A stretch of DNA of 64,000 nt. It comes from Mycolicibacter senuensis (GTDB taxonomy: Bacteria; Actinomycetota; Actinomycetes; Mycobacteriales; Mycobacteriaceae). The stretch covers positions 16,168-80,167 of the forward strand of contig NZ_LQPS01000014.1 of the NCBI RefSeq assembly GCF_002101885.1, read 5' to 3'. The notes under the pieces are model-generated. The model saw only the letters and a list, made by a program, of their open reading frames with translations. It was not told the DNA's origin and searched no databases. A program made the position numbers and the translations under genes. Shown one piece after another: positions 18,410-26,624 of the stretch (the first letter of the stretch is position 1; every line of letters starts with the position of its first letter).

Positions 18410-19006
18410 ATGGCAATGGACACAAGGCGGCGAAAGCTGAAGCTCATAGCTGACCGGATCAGCGCTTGCCGGAAGTGCCCGGGGATGAACGAACGCGGGG
18501 TGACTGGTTCGGCGGCCGGATACGGATCGGCAGATTCGCCGGTAGCCATCGTCGGGCAGAGCCTGTGCCGCATGTGCATGGAAACCGGGATTCCGTTCAC
18601 CGGCGGAAGCGGCGGCTACATCGACCACGCCCTGAAACTCGCCGGCCGCGCGAAGAGCGAAATCTTCATCACGAACGTCGTGCACTGCCACCCACCGGAA
18701 GACAGGCGCTCGCGCCCCTACGAGATCGATAACTGCCGGCACTTTCTCCACGATGAGCTCGACGTGGTCGGGCCACGACTGATCATTGGTCTCGGTAAAG
18801 ATGCAGAGAAGGTGCTGTCATCGCGCTATCCCGATGGAAAGCACCTGTCGTGGCCGTTCGTCAAGCCGCGGACCTCTAGTCAGGGCATGACGTACCTGCT
18901 GTTCCCGGAGCACCCCGGCTCACTGCGGTTCAAGAAGACGCCGGAACGCGCCTACTACTCGCCGAGTCTCGCTCGCGCAATCACGTGGGGATTCGACACC
19001 CGGTAG
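18410..19006 (+). CDS. Family 4-like uracil-DNA glycosylase superfamily protein with Fe-S cysteines
   Basis: A 198-residue member of the uracil-DNA glycosylase fold. All four cluster-ligand cysteines expected for Fe-S UDGs are present: Cys20 and Cys23 (ACRKC), Cys93 (VVHCHPPEDR) and Cys109 (DNCRHFL). The usual catalytic GEAPG loop is replaced by 'GQSLCRMCMETGIPFTGGSG' (49-68), so the acidic residue at that site is missing and two extra cysteines appear; the C-terminal His loop is EHPGSLRF. It probably recognises a base other than, or as well as, uracil, or has lost glycosylase activity. A second UDG-fold gene follows 11 bp later, making a two-gene operon. The housekeeping family 4 enzyme is normally encoded elsewhere as a single copy. 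Confidence 0.8.
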   Translation: MAMDTRRRKLKLIADRISACRKCPGMNERGVTGSAAGYGSADSPVAIVGQSLCRMCMETGIPFTGGSGGYIDHALKLAGRAKSEIFITNVVHCHPPEDRRSRPYEIDNCRHFLHDELDVVGPRLIIGLGKDAEKVLSSRYPDGKHLSWPFVKPRTSSQGMTYLLFPEHPGSLRFKKTPERAYYSPSLARAITWGFDTR

Positions 19007-19017
19007 GAAGGAGTCGC

Positions 19018-19650
19018 ATGGCGAACGTGAATGGCGCCAACGCCAATCCCAATGTAGTGGCGGACAAAATGCGGCGTATCCGGGATCCGCACGTCAAGCC
19101 CCTCAACGACCTCGCCGACCGGATCGCCGATGCCGAAGGGCTCAAGCACGGGCAGGTGCCCTACGTCGACCCTGATCAGGGCGGGCTCGGCGCGCGAATG
19201 CTGGTGCTGCTCGACAATCCGTCGACCAAGGCCGAGGCCGATACCGGCTCCGGGCTGCTGAGTCTGGACAACAACGACCGAACTGCCCGAAACTGCCGCG
19301 AGGCTTACGCCCACTACGGCGTGGACTGGCAAGACGTCGTCCACTGGAACGCGGTGCCGTTCCCCGTGGCCGGTGTGAAGAACGGCGGGTCGACTATTGC
19401 CGAGCGGCAGCGTGCGGTTCCCTGGACACGCGAAGCTGTCGCGCTCCTGCCGAATCTAGAGATCGTGCTTCTTCTGGGAGTCGCTGCCAGGGACGGCTGG
19501 AAACGCGCCACTGTCGACCGGCCGAACCTCTACGTGGTGCCTGGCAAGATCCCTCACTGCTCGCAGCGTGGCCTCAACACCAACGGCGGGCGAGCGATAT
19601 TCGACAAGGCGATTGAGACGGTCGCCGGGCTGCTACGCAACGGAACGTAG
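19018..19650 (+). CDS. Uracil-DNA glycosylase-fold protein (second of tandem pair)
   Basis: A 210-residue protein with the layout of unusual UDG-superfamily members: 'LLDNPSTKAEADTGSGLLSL' then DNNDRTARNC, a 'DVVHWNAVPFP' strand-loop, 'LLLGVAARDGW' and a late 'PHCSQRGLN' loop in the place of the HPS motif. The start is ATG 19018, set by the strong ribosome site GGAAGGAG ending 5 bp before it; upstream in-frame starts lie inside the previous gene. It is co-transcribed with the preceding Fe-S UDG-like gene. Lacking the Fe-S cysteines, it is a different subfamily, so the pair may act together on one substrate. Assigned by pattern; the activity is unknown. Confidence 0.7.
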   Translation: MANVNGANANPNVVADKMRRIRDPHVKPLNDLADRIADAEGLKHGQVPYVDPDQGGLGARMLVLLDNPSTKAEADTGSGLLSLDNNDRTARNCREAYAHYGVDWQDVVHWNAVPFPVAGVKNGGSTIAERQRAVPWTREAVALLPNLEIVLLLGVAARDGWKRATVDRPNLYVVPGKIPHCSQRGLNTNGGRAIFDKAIETVAGLLRNGT

Positions 19651-19788
19651 AAGCAGCCGATTGCCCAAGCGGAAGTGACGCAAGACCCATCAAGTCCTAC
19701 GGTCTCTTGCAGCCGAATGCCTGTGTTGATCTTGCGATGCAGCGTTCTTCGGGTCCTCCAGAACGACGATGAGCGCTAACGTTGGATC

Positions 19789-20121
19789 ATGCCGGTGCCC
19801 ACAGAGCAGAAGGTGGCCGCGTTGAGCCGTGACTTCGGTTCGGCGCGTCGCCTCGCCGAGCTGCTTGGAGTGGATTCCGAGCAGATCGAGCGGTGGCAGG
19901 GCGGTGAGGGAATCGACCAGGCCAATGCGGAGCGTGTCGATCTCCTGGAAGTCGTGATGGCTCACCTGTTGCGCCTGTATTCGAGCGAGACGGCTCAGCG
20001 CTGGCTCATCGGGCTGAACCCCAACCTGGGTGATCGTCGGCCGGCGGATCTCATTCGCCGCCGGCAGACCGCCGAAGTGCTCGATGCTATTGCCAACGAG
20101 CGGGCCGGGAGCTTCGCCTGA
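19789..20121 (+). CDS. MbcA/ParS/Xre-type antitoxin-like protein, apparently orphan
   Basis: A 110-residue protein with an N-terminal helix-turn-helix ('SARRLAELLGVDSEQIERWQ') and a C-terminal toxin-binding-like domain ('RLYSSETAQRWLIGLNPNLG' ... 'RPADLIRRRQTAEVLDAI'), the pattern of antitoxins that pair with RES-domain NAD-degrading toxins. No RES gene is adjacent: upstream is a 138-bp gap after the UDG pair, downstream is the convergent tniQ 32 bp away. It could be a solitary regulator, an anti-addiction gene or the remnant of a toxin-antitoxin pair. Confidence 0.65.
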   Translation: MPVPTEQKVAALSRDFGSARRLAELLGVDSEQIERWQGGEGIDQANAERVDLLEVVMAHLLRLYSSETAQRWLIGLNPNLGDRRPADLIRRRQTAEVLDAIANERAGSFA

Positions 20122-20153
20122 GGACAGAGGTGTTTGTCTCTGCGTCGTCGGCG

Positions 20154-22436
20154 TCATGTGGCGGCCTGTGCGCCTTTCCTGGCGCCTCCCCGCGGTCGCA
20201 GGGGTACGCCGTAGGTTTTCGCCCATCGGGCCATGGTCGTCGTGCTGACGCTACGCTCGCGGGCGAGGTCGGGCAGCGGACGTTGATGGTCGACGTATTG
20301 GGTGTAGAGCCAATCGGGATCGACGGTGTATTTGGTTGCTCGGCCAGGTTTGCGGGTTTCAATCTGGTAGTCGGCTGCCAGGCGTGCGACCGTCTGTCGG
20401 CTGACGCCAGCTTGGGCGGCGATCTCAGCGAGGCTCATCCCGCAGATCGCGTACTGCTCAAGGAAGACCTCGCGCGGGTAGGCCTCTTTGGCGCGTCGGT
20501 AGGCGGCGAGATCGGTGGCTACGGGTGGTGTGGGGTGGCAGGTGAGCAGGTAGCGGGCGGTCTCGAGGTCTGTACCGGCGGCTTCGGCGGCGTGGCCGAG
20601 AGACAAGCCGCCCTGGATGCTGTGGTGCAGCATGCTGAGGTCGATGTCGTCGGGGTCTCGGCCCGGCAGGCACAGGCCGTCTAGGAAATCGGTTGTTGGT
20701 TGGTAGTGCACTGGTTCACGCCGAACACCCTGGCCGGCAAGGAACGCCCGGGCCTCCTCATCGAGTGCGTCGGCGAGGTCTGGAGTGAGGTAATACGGGA
20801 AGTCGGCGATCTTGGTTCGCAGCGCGGGGCTGATGCTGGCACTGCTGATCGACGTACCGGAAATGCGCTCTTGCAGGTAGTACCGGGCCACTTGGGCGCG
20901 GGCCGAACCCCGTCCGGTGGTGCCGGTTTCGCGGCAGATGCGCAGCCATGTGTTGTCCGGCAGTAGATCGTCATAGCTGAGACCGCGGCGTCGCGCGTAG
21001 TCGATCGGGACCGCTGTCTCGGTGAGGTGTTCGGCGAGGGCGTGGATTGCCTTGCTGATGTCGGTCCAGTCGGGATGGTTGTTGAGGAGTTGAAGAACGC
21101 GTGAAACTGCATGGTCGTCGAGGGGGCTGCTGATACTGCGGGCGAGCGCTCCCAGTGTGGTCTTTGTGTCGACGAGCAGAACTGCGACCGAAAGCGCCGG
21201 TCGCAACTGCCGCAGATGACTTCCGGGGATGGCCAGCCGTAGGGCGATGTTCTGCCAGAGCGAGGTGGGAAGTTTCCTGATCTCGGTGATCGCGACCAGT
21301 CTTCGCCGCGGGGGAGCTGGCCGGTTGGTGACGGTTCGGTATCTGAGTTGGTCGCTGGGCTTGAGACTCGGGCCGAGCGCTGCAAGCTGCAACGCGCTGG
21401 TGGCGTCGCCGGTCCACATCAGGTTCGTTGTCCAGGTCCGGGCTCGACGCCGGCGGATCGCGGCGATCAGCCATCGCAGCGACGCTCCGGCGGCCTGCAG
21501 ATCCCGTTGATCCAGACATTGCACGGCGGTGACGACGCCGGCGGCGGTCAGGCTCGCGGCCCCCGGCACTTGGATGGTGAGTTCCTTATTTGGGCTCGGT
21601 TTCCGTGAGGTCGGCAGTTGTGGGTGATCCCGCTGATACACAGTGAGCAGATCGGCGCCGAGGATCGGTTCGAGTTCTAGCGGTCCGGCATAGATCAGTG
21701 CTTTCACGGCGATTGTCCGGATGTCGGCGAGGACATCGGCCGGTTGTTGCGGTTCTGAGGCGTATATGCCGCTATCGACGGAATCCGCCGTGATGATTTC
21801 GTTGATTCGGCGTTGGGCGTGCAGGACGCGGTGATCGTCGTGGTCGAAGGTGAGGACTTCCGCGGTGGCGAGGTCGCCCCCGCACCATTCAGTCCGGGTT
21901 GTGCGATTGTTGGCCGGTGCTGTGCAGTGTCCCGGTCGTGGGATGACGTCATTGGTTAGCTGTCGTATTCGGGGGCGGACAGCGCAGGTGGGGCAGGCAT
22001 CTGCGAGCAGACAGCGGTGTTTGAGGCAGGCGAAGGTCCATCCAAGTCTCCAGGCCAGCTTCCAGCGGCCATTGGATTCGGCCAGGCAATGGGGGCAGTA
22101 GCGTGAGCCGGTCCGTGGTCCCCAGGGGAAGGTGGTAGCCAATCGGGTGGGAGTCTTTATCACCGCCGCGGCTTGGCCGTCATAGTGCGACAACGTCATT
22201 GCTGATAGGTCAGCGAAGCTGAATGTGGTCGCCGCATGCAAGGCGGTCTGCTGATTCGAGCTGAGTCTGATCATCCAGCGGGGCACCGAGTGACGTGTTT
22301 GCTGATACAGGCCGGCGGCTGAAAGCAGATCTCCCCAGCTGGTTTGGGTGCGGTGCGCGAGTGCTTCCAGCCAGGAGTCGAGCGCTTCGCCGGCGATAGG
22401 GTCGACGTTGATGGGCAGACGTCGGGTGTCGGTCAT
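20154..22436 (-). CDS. tniQ: TniQ/TnsD-like target-selection protein
   Basis: A 760-residue TniQ-family protein. The N-terminal TniQ domain has zinc ligands in CPHC (about 102-105), CLKH, and CPTC. The long C-terminal part has repeated helix-turn-helix-like units, e.g. 'SLAEIAAQAGVSRQTVARLA' (about 690-710) and 'DLARERSVSTTTMARWAKTY' near the end, expected for a TnsD-type protein that reads a specific chromosomal site. Small TniQ of CAST or Tn5053 elements is about 300-400 residues, so the length supports direct DNA recognition. It is translationally coupled to tnsC by a 4-bp overlap and is the last gene of the operon. Confidence 0.88.
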   Translation of the reverse strand: MTDTRRLPINVDPIAGEALDSWLEALAHRTQTSWGDLLSAAGLYQQTRHSVPRWMIRLSSNQQTALHAATTFSFADLSAMTLSHYDGQAAAVIKTPTRLATTFPWGPRTGSRYCPHCLAESNGRWKLAWRLGWTFACLKHRCLLADACPTCAVRPRIRQLTNDVIPRPGHCTAPANNRTTRTEWCGGDLATAEVLTFDHDDHRVLHAQRRINEIITADSVDSGIYASEPQQPADVLADIRTIAVKALIYAGPLELEPILGADLLTVYQRDHPQLPTSRKPSPNKELTIQVPGAASLTAAGVVTAVQCLDQRDLQAAGASLRWLIAAIRRRRARTWTTNLMWTGDATSALQLAALGPSLKPSDQLRYRTVTNRPAPPRRRLVAITEIRKLPTSLWQNIALRLAIPGSHLRQLRPALSVAVLLVDTKTTLGALARSISSPLDDHAVSRVLQLLNNHPDWTDISKAIHALAEHLTETAVPIDYARRRGLSYDDLLPDNTWLRICRETGTTGRGSARAQVARYYLQERISGTSISSASISPALRTKIADFPYYLTPDLADALDEEARAFLAGQGVRREPVHYQPTTDFLDGLCLPGRDPDDIDLSMLHHSIQGGLSLGHAAEAAGTDLETARYLLTCHPTPPVATDLAAYRRAKEAYPREVFLEQYAICGMSLAEIAAQAGVSRQTVARLAADYQIETRKPGRATKYTVDPDWLYTQYVDHQRPLPDLARERSVSTTTMARWAKTYGVPLRPRGGARKGAQAAT

Positions 22437-23557
22437 GACGCGCGTTTGCTGATTCGTGTGGTGAGCTTGCCTGCTCGCAGGGAGGACTGCAGCCCTTGGC
22501 GGGCCTTCTCTGAGGCTTCATCGTTTTTCACCCGATCCAGCAGGTCTTGGGTTAGTCGTTCGGTTCCGGTGCGCACGGCTCGTTGGCACGCTCGGTTGAC
22601 CAGGGTGATCAATGATCCGATGTGGCCGGTGGACCGCGCATACAGGTAGTCGGACAATTCATCGGCGAGCATCCCCGGATGGCTATCTGCGAGGACGATC
22701 CGCTTTTCCAGGCTCAACAGGAGGACACGCCATCGCTTGCGATCTGCCGGCTTTTTGACAGCGAACGAATCCATGGTGAGTTTTGTTGTGCGGCGTCCAG
22801 TTTGAGCGATGATCGGATCTTGATAGGTCGATCCCTCGGAGAAGAGTCCGCGCTTGGACAGGCCAACTCCGATGTAGATGATGGTGACTGGGAATTCATT
22901 GGCGATGTATTTGAAGTGGTTGCTGATTTCCACGCCCTGGGTGTTGCGCCAGCGCAGGAAGTGCAGGTCGTCGATCATCAGCAGGCGTGTTTGGCAGGTC
23001 AGCACGCAGTCAAGAGCCCGGTGCGCCAGTTGCGCAGCGGTTCCACGCTTGGTACCCGGGTGGCCGAAGTATGCGAGCATCGCTCGGTTGAAGTCGAGCA
23101 TGCCGGTGTTACCGGTGAGCCCCACCCGGCACACGGGAATTCGCTGGTGGCCTTCGGCAGTTTCTGGTCCGCCCTCGGCGATTTCACGTCGGTGAAAGTC
23201 GCGTGCGAAGGCTAGGGCAGCGGTGGTCTTTCCCAAGCCGGGGAAGCCGTCGATGGCGACCGCACTCTTGGGCTTGTCACCGGTTTGGACATTGCTGTCG
23301 ACGATGTCCCAGAGTTGTTCATGGAGGTCAGCCAGTTGCGGCGTCCGCAGCGGTCCGAGGTTGGCATGCCACACGCGCCGACGGGCGTTGTAGTCGGCCA
23401 GGGCCGATTCACTCAGCCCCTTGAGTCCTGTACGGGTCAGCCGTTCGGGTTGCGGTAGAGCTGCGGCATCGGCGAAGGCAAAAAATCCCTCCTTGCGCGA
23501 GAGCGTCAAATTGTCCAGGGTCGATTGCTGTGCGCTGTTGGCGCGGTTGGTGGTCAT
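22433..23557 (-). CDS. tnsC: TnsC/TniB-like AAA+ transposition regulator
   Basis: A 374-residue ATPase with Walker A GFPGLGKTT and Walker B LLMIDDLHFL. It is expected to form filaments on target DNA and bridge TniQ to the TnsAB transposase. The start is ATG 23557, which overlaps the tnsB stop (ATGA) and is preceded by GGGAGGA; the upstream in-frame ATG at 23569 would place that ribosome site inside the gene. Confidence 0.9.
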   Translation of the reverse strand: MTTNRANSAQQSTLDNLTLSRKEGFFAFADAAALPQPERLTRTGLKGLSESALADYNARRRVWHANLGPLRTPQLADLHEQLWDIVDSNVQTGDKPKSAVAIDGFPGLGKTTAALAFARDFHRREIAEGGPETAEGHQRIPVCRVGLTGNTGMLDFNRAMLAYFGHPGTKRGTAAQLAHRALDCVLTCQTRLLMIDDLHFLRWRNTQGVEISNHFKYIANEFPVTIIYIGVGLSKRGLFSEGSTYQDPIIAQTGRRTTKLTMDSFAVKKPADRKRWRVLLLSLEKRIVLADSHPGMLADELSDYLYARSTGHIGSLITLVNRACQRAVRTGTERLTQDLLDRVKNDEASEKARQGLQSSLRAGKLTTRISKRAS

Positions 23558-25698
23558 GCGTCCTCCCATGCGGTCGCGTAGAAGTCGTCAGGGTCATCGG
23601 AGCTGTCGTCGTCGCCACACTCGTCCTCGGGCGGCGGCTCACCGGGAGGTTGCCCGGTGTCGTGCGCCTCGTCCTCCGAGGTTTGGCCAGGCAGTGCCTG
23701 CTGCACCGACGAGAGTGCCTGCACCATCTGCTGCGTGCTATCCGTTGCAGCACAGAGCAATTCGTCTTCGCGGGATTGACGCAGGGCGAGGCGTCGTTCG
23801 GTTGGAGTTTTGCCCAGTCCGAGATTCCACCGTTCCAGCAGGAGCTCCATCGCGAGCTCGTCATTGGGATAGGTGTATTTCTCGCGTGCCAGGCCGCGGG
23901 CGAAGGCGAGGGCATCGTCGCCGAAGGGTGCCGTGAGCGCTGGTGCGTGCTCCCACATCAGGGTGTGCCACTTTCGATCGTTCGGATCGCGGAAGTAGAT
24001 GCGTGAGATGTCGTCGGGGTGGCGGTGGACGGGCCATCGTCCACCGGGGTAGGGGCTGTGCTGGTCGCGGTACGGGTCGAGGGACGGCCCGTTGTACCGG
24101 CGGCCACCGATCTCGACGCCGTAATGCTGGATGGTGCGTTTCTCGGCAGCGAGGAATTCGTAGGCAAGGTCGGGGTCTTGCGGTACCTCGATGTATCCGG
24201 CACGCGCAAGACCGTGTTCGAACATGGTGGCCGGGGCCAGATCCAACCGTGGGAGGCCCGGTTCAACCAATCCGTCATGGGGTCGGCGGTGATACACCAC
24301 CGCGATCCATTCGCGCATGATCGCTTCGAGTTCGTCGATGTAGAAGTGCGCATCGTCTTCGGGAGCGACTCCGCGGGAGTGGATATCCGGGCCCTTGTAG
24401 CCGGGAAGATACTGCAGCAAGCCTTCCCGGATGGTGCGGAAGAAGCGTTCGACCGGACCTTTGTCACGTCCGGTACGCAGCCGTGCCGGTTGGATGGAGA
24501 TACCCATGCGTTGGCACACGCTTGTCATGTGCTCGGACACATAGATTTTGCCGTGGTCCACCAGAAGCGTTTCGGGGACGATCGCCGGCCCGACTGCTCG
24601 CGCACCTTCGCGGTCGATCGCCGCGACGTCGAGCAGCACCGAACGAGGTATGCCGTGTTCGGGCCACGTCGCCTCCTTCGGCCAGGCCGTCGGCGCAGGC
24701 ACCGGCCGATAGGTCTGGTAGAGGACCGTCATCGCATCGATTGACTTGGTCGATACCGGGGTCAGGCGCAAACCGGTGACGCAGCGGGTATACCAATCCA
24801 TGGCCACGGTGAGCTCGACCTGCACCCAGCGCAACGTGATCGGGTCCATGGCGAAGACATCGAGTCGAGTGGTGTCCATCAGCAGGTACTCACCGGGACG
24901 GGTGGGCCGTAATTTCCCGAGGACACCTGGATTACGCGCGGCGATGTCCCGGTTTCGCTTGGTACTCAACCGAAAAGTCGGATGCTTTGACTCCAGGGCG
25001 GTCAAGGTCCGGAACGCGGTGGTGCGGCTCGGCAGCGGTATGACATCAGGACCGAAGCGGGCGATGACACGCGCGTTGGTGTGTTTGATCACCGCCGTTC
25101 GTGATGGGCGCGAGAGATCGGTGTGTTCCACCATGATCTCCAGGGCGGTCTCCCACCACCTGACATCCACCCCGGGTGCGTGCTTGACCCGCAGGGTCTT
25201 GGCGTTAGCCAGGCCTGCCTCACCATGTTCGGAGAAGGCGGCCACCATGCGCTGAACAGTGCGCAGGTCCACGCCGAGCTCGGCTGCCTTGGTGCCATAC
25301 CTGGTCGTTAGAGGCAGGTCGGGGTGGTATTCCGGTCGAGGCTCACCTGGCTCAGCCGTCTCCCCATGGCCGGAGCGATATCCGGTGAGGACCTCTCGGA
25401 TATGGTCGGCGCGTTCCCGGATTCGGTTCCGTTCTTCTTTGTTGAGCATCGCCAGGACCGTTGCAGCGACGTCTCTGGGGCCCCGTGATTCGTCAGTTGG
25501 GACGGTCTCGTCGTGCGGATGATTGTGGCGATAGGCAAGCAGCTCATGAAGTGATATTCCGCGGATCTGCTCGGTACCAACGGTTTTCACTATTGCGATG
25601 TTGCCGCCGCTACCGGTGCGGATCTCGACGATCTCGACCAGTTCACTCTGGTAGCAGAGACGACTCTCGGGGCCGATGCGACGGCGCTGGTTCATCAC
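23554..25698 (-). CDS. tnsB: TnsB/TniA-like DDE transposase
   Basis: A 714-residue Mu/Tn7-type integrase. An HTH region occurs around 125-240 ('AAELGVDLRTVQRMVAAFSE'). The catalytic triad is visible: Asp in LLMDTTRLDVF (about 275), Asp in LLVDHGKIYV (about 370) and Glu in GPVERFFRT (about 405). A Mu-type C-terminal beta-barrel region follows. It would bind repeats at the element ends and join 3' ends to target DNA. It overlaps tnsA and tnsC by 4 bp each. Confidence 0.92.
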   Translation of the reverse strand: MMNQRRRIGPESRLCYQSELVEIVEIRTGSGGNIAIVKTVGTEQIRGISLHELLAYRHNHPHDETVPTDESRGPRDVAATVLAMLNKEERNRIRERADHIREVLTGYRSGHGETAEPGEPRPEYHPDLPLTTRYGTKAAELGVDLRTVQRMVAAFSEHGEAGLANAKTLRVKHAPGVDVRWWETALEIMVEHTDLSRPSRTAVIKHTNARVIARFGPDVIPLPSRTTAFRTLTALESKHPTFRLSTKRNRDIAARNPGVLGKLRPTRPGEYLLMDTTRLDVFAMDPITLRWVQVELTVAMDWYTRCVTGLRLTPVSTKSIDAMTVLYQTYRPVPAPTAWPKEATWPEHGIPRSVLLDVAAIDREGARAVGPAIVPETLLVDHGKIYVSEHMTSVCQRMGISIQPARLRTGRDKGPVERFFRTIREGLLQYLPGYKGPDIHSRGVAPEDDAHFYIDELEAIMREWIAVVYHRRPHDGLVEPGLPRLDLAPATMFEHGLARAGYIEVPQDPDLAYEFLAAEKRTIQHYGVEIGGRRYNGPSLDPYRDQHSPYPGGRWPVHRHPDDISRIYFRDPNDRKWHTLMWEHAPALTAPFGDDALAFARGLAREKYTYPNDELAMELLLERWNLGLGKTPTERRLALRQSREDELLCAATDSTQQMVQALSSVQQALPGQTSEDEAHDTGQPPGEPPPEDECGDDDSSDDPDDFYATAWEDA

Positions 25699-26507
25699 CG
25701 TGCCCCCCTGCGCAGGACCGAGGTTGACTGCAACGGAGCGTCAAGATCGGTCACCAGTGCTCCGTGCCACAACAGGTGGCAGATCGCAGCGCGCACCAAT
25801 GGACGCGACAAGTCGGAAAGTACGGCGGTCGCTTGCCCGACGGTCAGACAGTCGAGGTCCGCCTGCTTGACCGAGTCCAGGACATCCTGGTTGATTCGGC
25901 GTTCGTCGCGGTAGCCCGCCAGGAAACGCAGGTTGGCCAGTTCAACGGGGGGCGGCTCGCTCCACACCTCGTAGTCCCATCCCCGGTCTTCGACGAGTTG
26001 GCGTGCCCAGGTCAACGTGTAGGCGACGGTGGGTGCACTCACGCGCTGGCGCGGCTTGACCTCGACGACTACCGGACCGTTCGACGTGCGCAAGAGGAAG
26101 TCCGGGATGTGTCGGCGCCACCGGCCGTCGACCTCCGCTTCCAGCAGGAATGGCTGTGCCGCGATCGAGGTGACGTTTCGGTCGAAGTCGGCGTAGATCA
26201 GCCGCGCGAGCTCCAACCGCGATTCGTAGATCACATGATCGCGTTGGGTCCTGGACCAGTAGGTTCCCGAGTAGTGCTGCTGGCCGTACCACCACCCGAA
26301 GGTCCGCCACGGGGCGAGGGGTGCGGCCAAGACTGCCGCGGCGTCGTCCCAGTCGAGTGTTTCGACGGAATCTTCTGCGGTCCGGAACCGGACTTTGGCA
26401 GTGGCTGGATCGACGCGGACCGGTCGATCGGGTTCATCGACGGCCTGCCGGATGGGCGACTCGGACTCGCGCGCGTTGACAAGCGCGCTCGAATACGCTG
26501 GAATCAT
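25695..26507 (-). CDS. tnsA: TnsA-like transposon endonuclease
   Basis: A 270-residue restriction-like endonuclease that should cleave the 5' strands at the element ends. Catalytic residues are visible as YESRLELARL (Glu), HIPDFLL (Asp) and VVVEVKPR (ExK), matching the TnsA PD-(D/E)XK core. The C-terminal region resembles the winged-helix TnsC-binding domain. The start is ATG 26507, preceded by GAAGGGA at 8 bp; a further upstream in-frame start runs through the palindromic leader and is less likely. Confidence 0.88.
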   Translation of the reverse strand: MIPAYSSALVNARESESPIRQAVDEPDRPVRVDPATAKVRFRTAEDSVETLDWDDAAAVLAAPLAPWRTFGWWYGQQHYSGTYWSRTQRDHVIYESRLELARLIYADFDRNVTSIAAQPFLLEAEVDGRWRRHIPDFLLRTSNGPVVVEVKPRQRVSAPTVAYTLTWARQLVEDRGWDYEVWSEPPPVELANLRFLAGYRDERRINQDVLDSVKQADLDCLTVGQATAVLSDLSRPLVRAAICHLLWHGALVTDLDAPLQSTSVLRRGAR

Positions 26508-26540
26508 GGAAGTCCCTTCGTAGGGGGATTGGTTCGAATC

Positions 26541-26556
26541 GCGGCACATGTGCCGC
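26541..26556. promoter_or_regulatory. 16-bp perfect palindrome in the tnsA leader
   Basis: GCGGCACATGTGCCGC is a perfect palindrome 34 bp before the tnsA start codon, in the 117-bp gap after the ribbon-helix-helix-like gene. Its size and symmetry suit an operator for a dimeric repressor. The best candidate binder is the adjacent rhh product, which would tie transposase expression to its level (inference). Confidence 0.55.
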
Positions 26557-26561
26557 TACCG

Positions 26562-26586
26562 AAGGCCGAGTCGCAACCTCGGCCTT
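26562..26586. terminator. Hairpin in the tnsA leader (terminator or attenuator)
   Basis: AAGGCCGAG (26562-26570) and CTCGGCCTT (26578-26586) pair as a 9-bp GC-rich stem with a 7-nt loop. The plus strand is followed by TTGG and the minus strand by a CGG, so it is not a textbook T-tailed terminator in the tnsA direction. It may attenuate read-through from the rhh gene to tnsA. Confidence 0.4.
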
Positions 26587-26601
26587 TTGGTATTTCTAGG
26601 G

Positions 26602-26618
26602 GTTGTCAGTGCGACAAC
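26602..26618. promoter_or_regulatory. Inverted repeat GTTGTC-N5-GACAAC
   Basis: A perfect 6-bp inverted repeat with a 5-nt spacer lies 7 bp beyond the rhh stop. It is the third symmetrical element within 80 bp, so the leader is dense in candidate protein-binding sites. It could be an operator half-site pair or part of a larger folded leader RNA. Confidence 0.35.
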
Positions 26619-26624
26619 ATCTGC

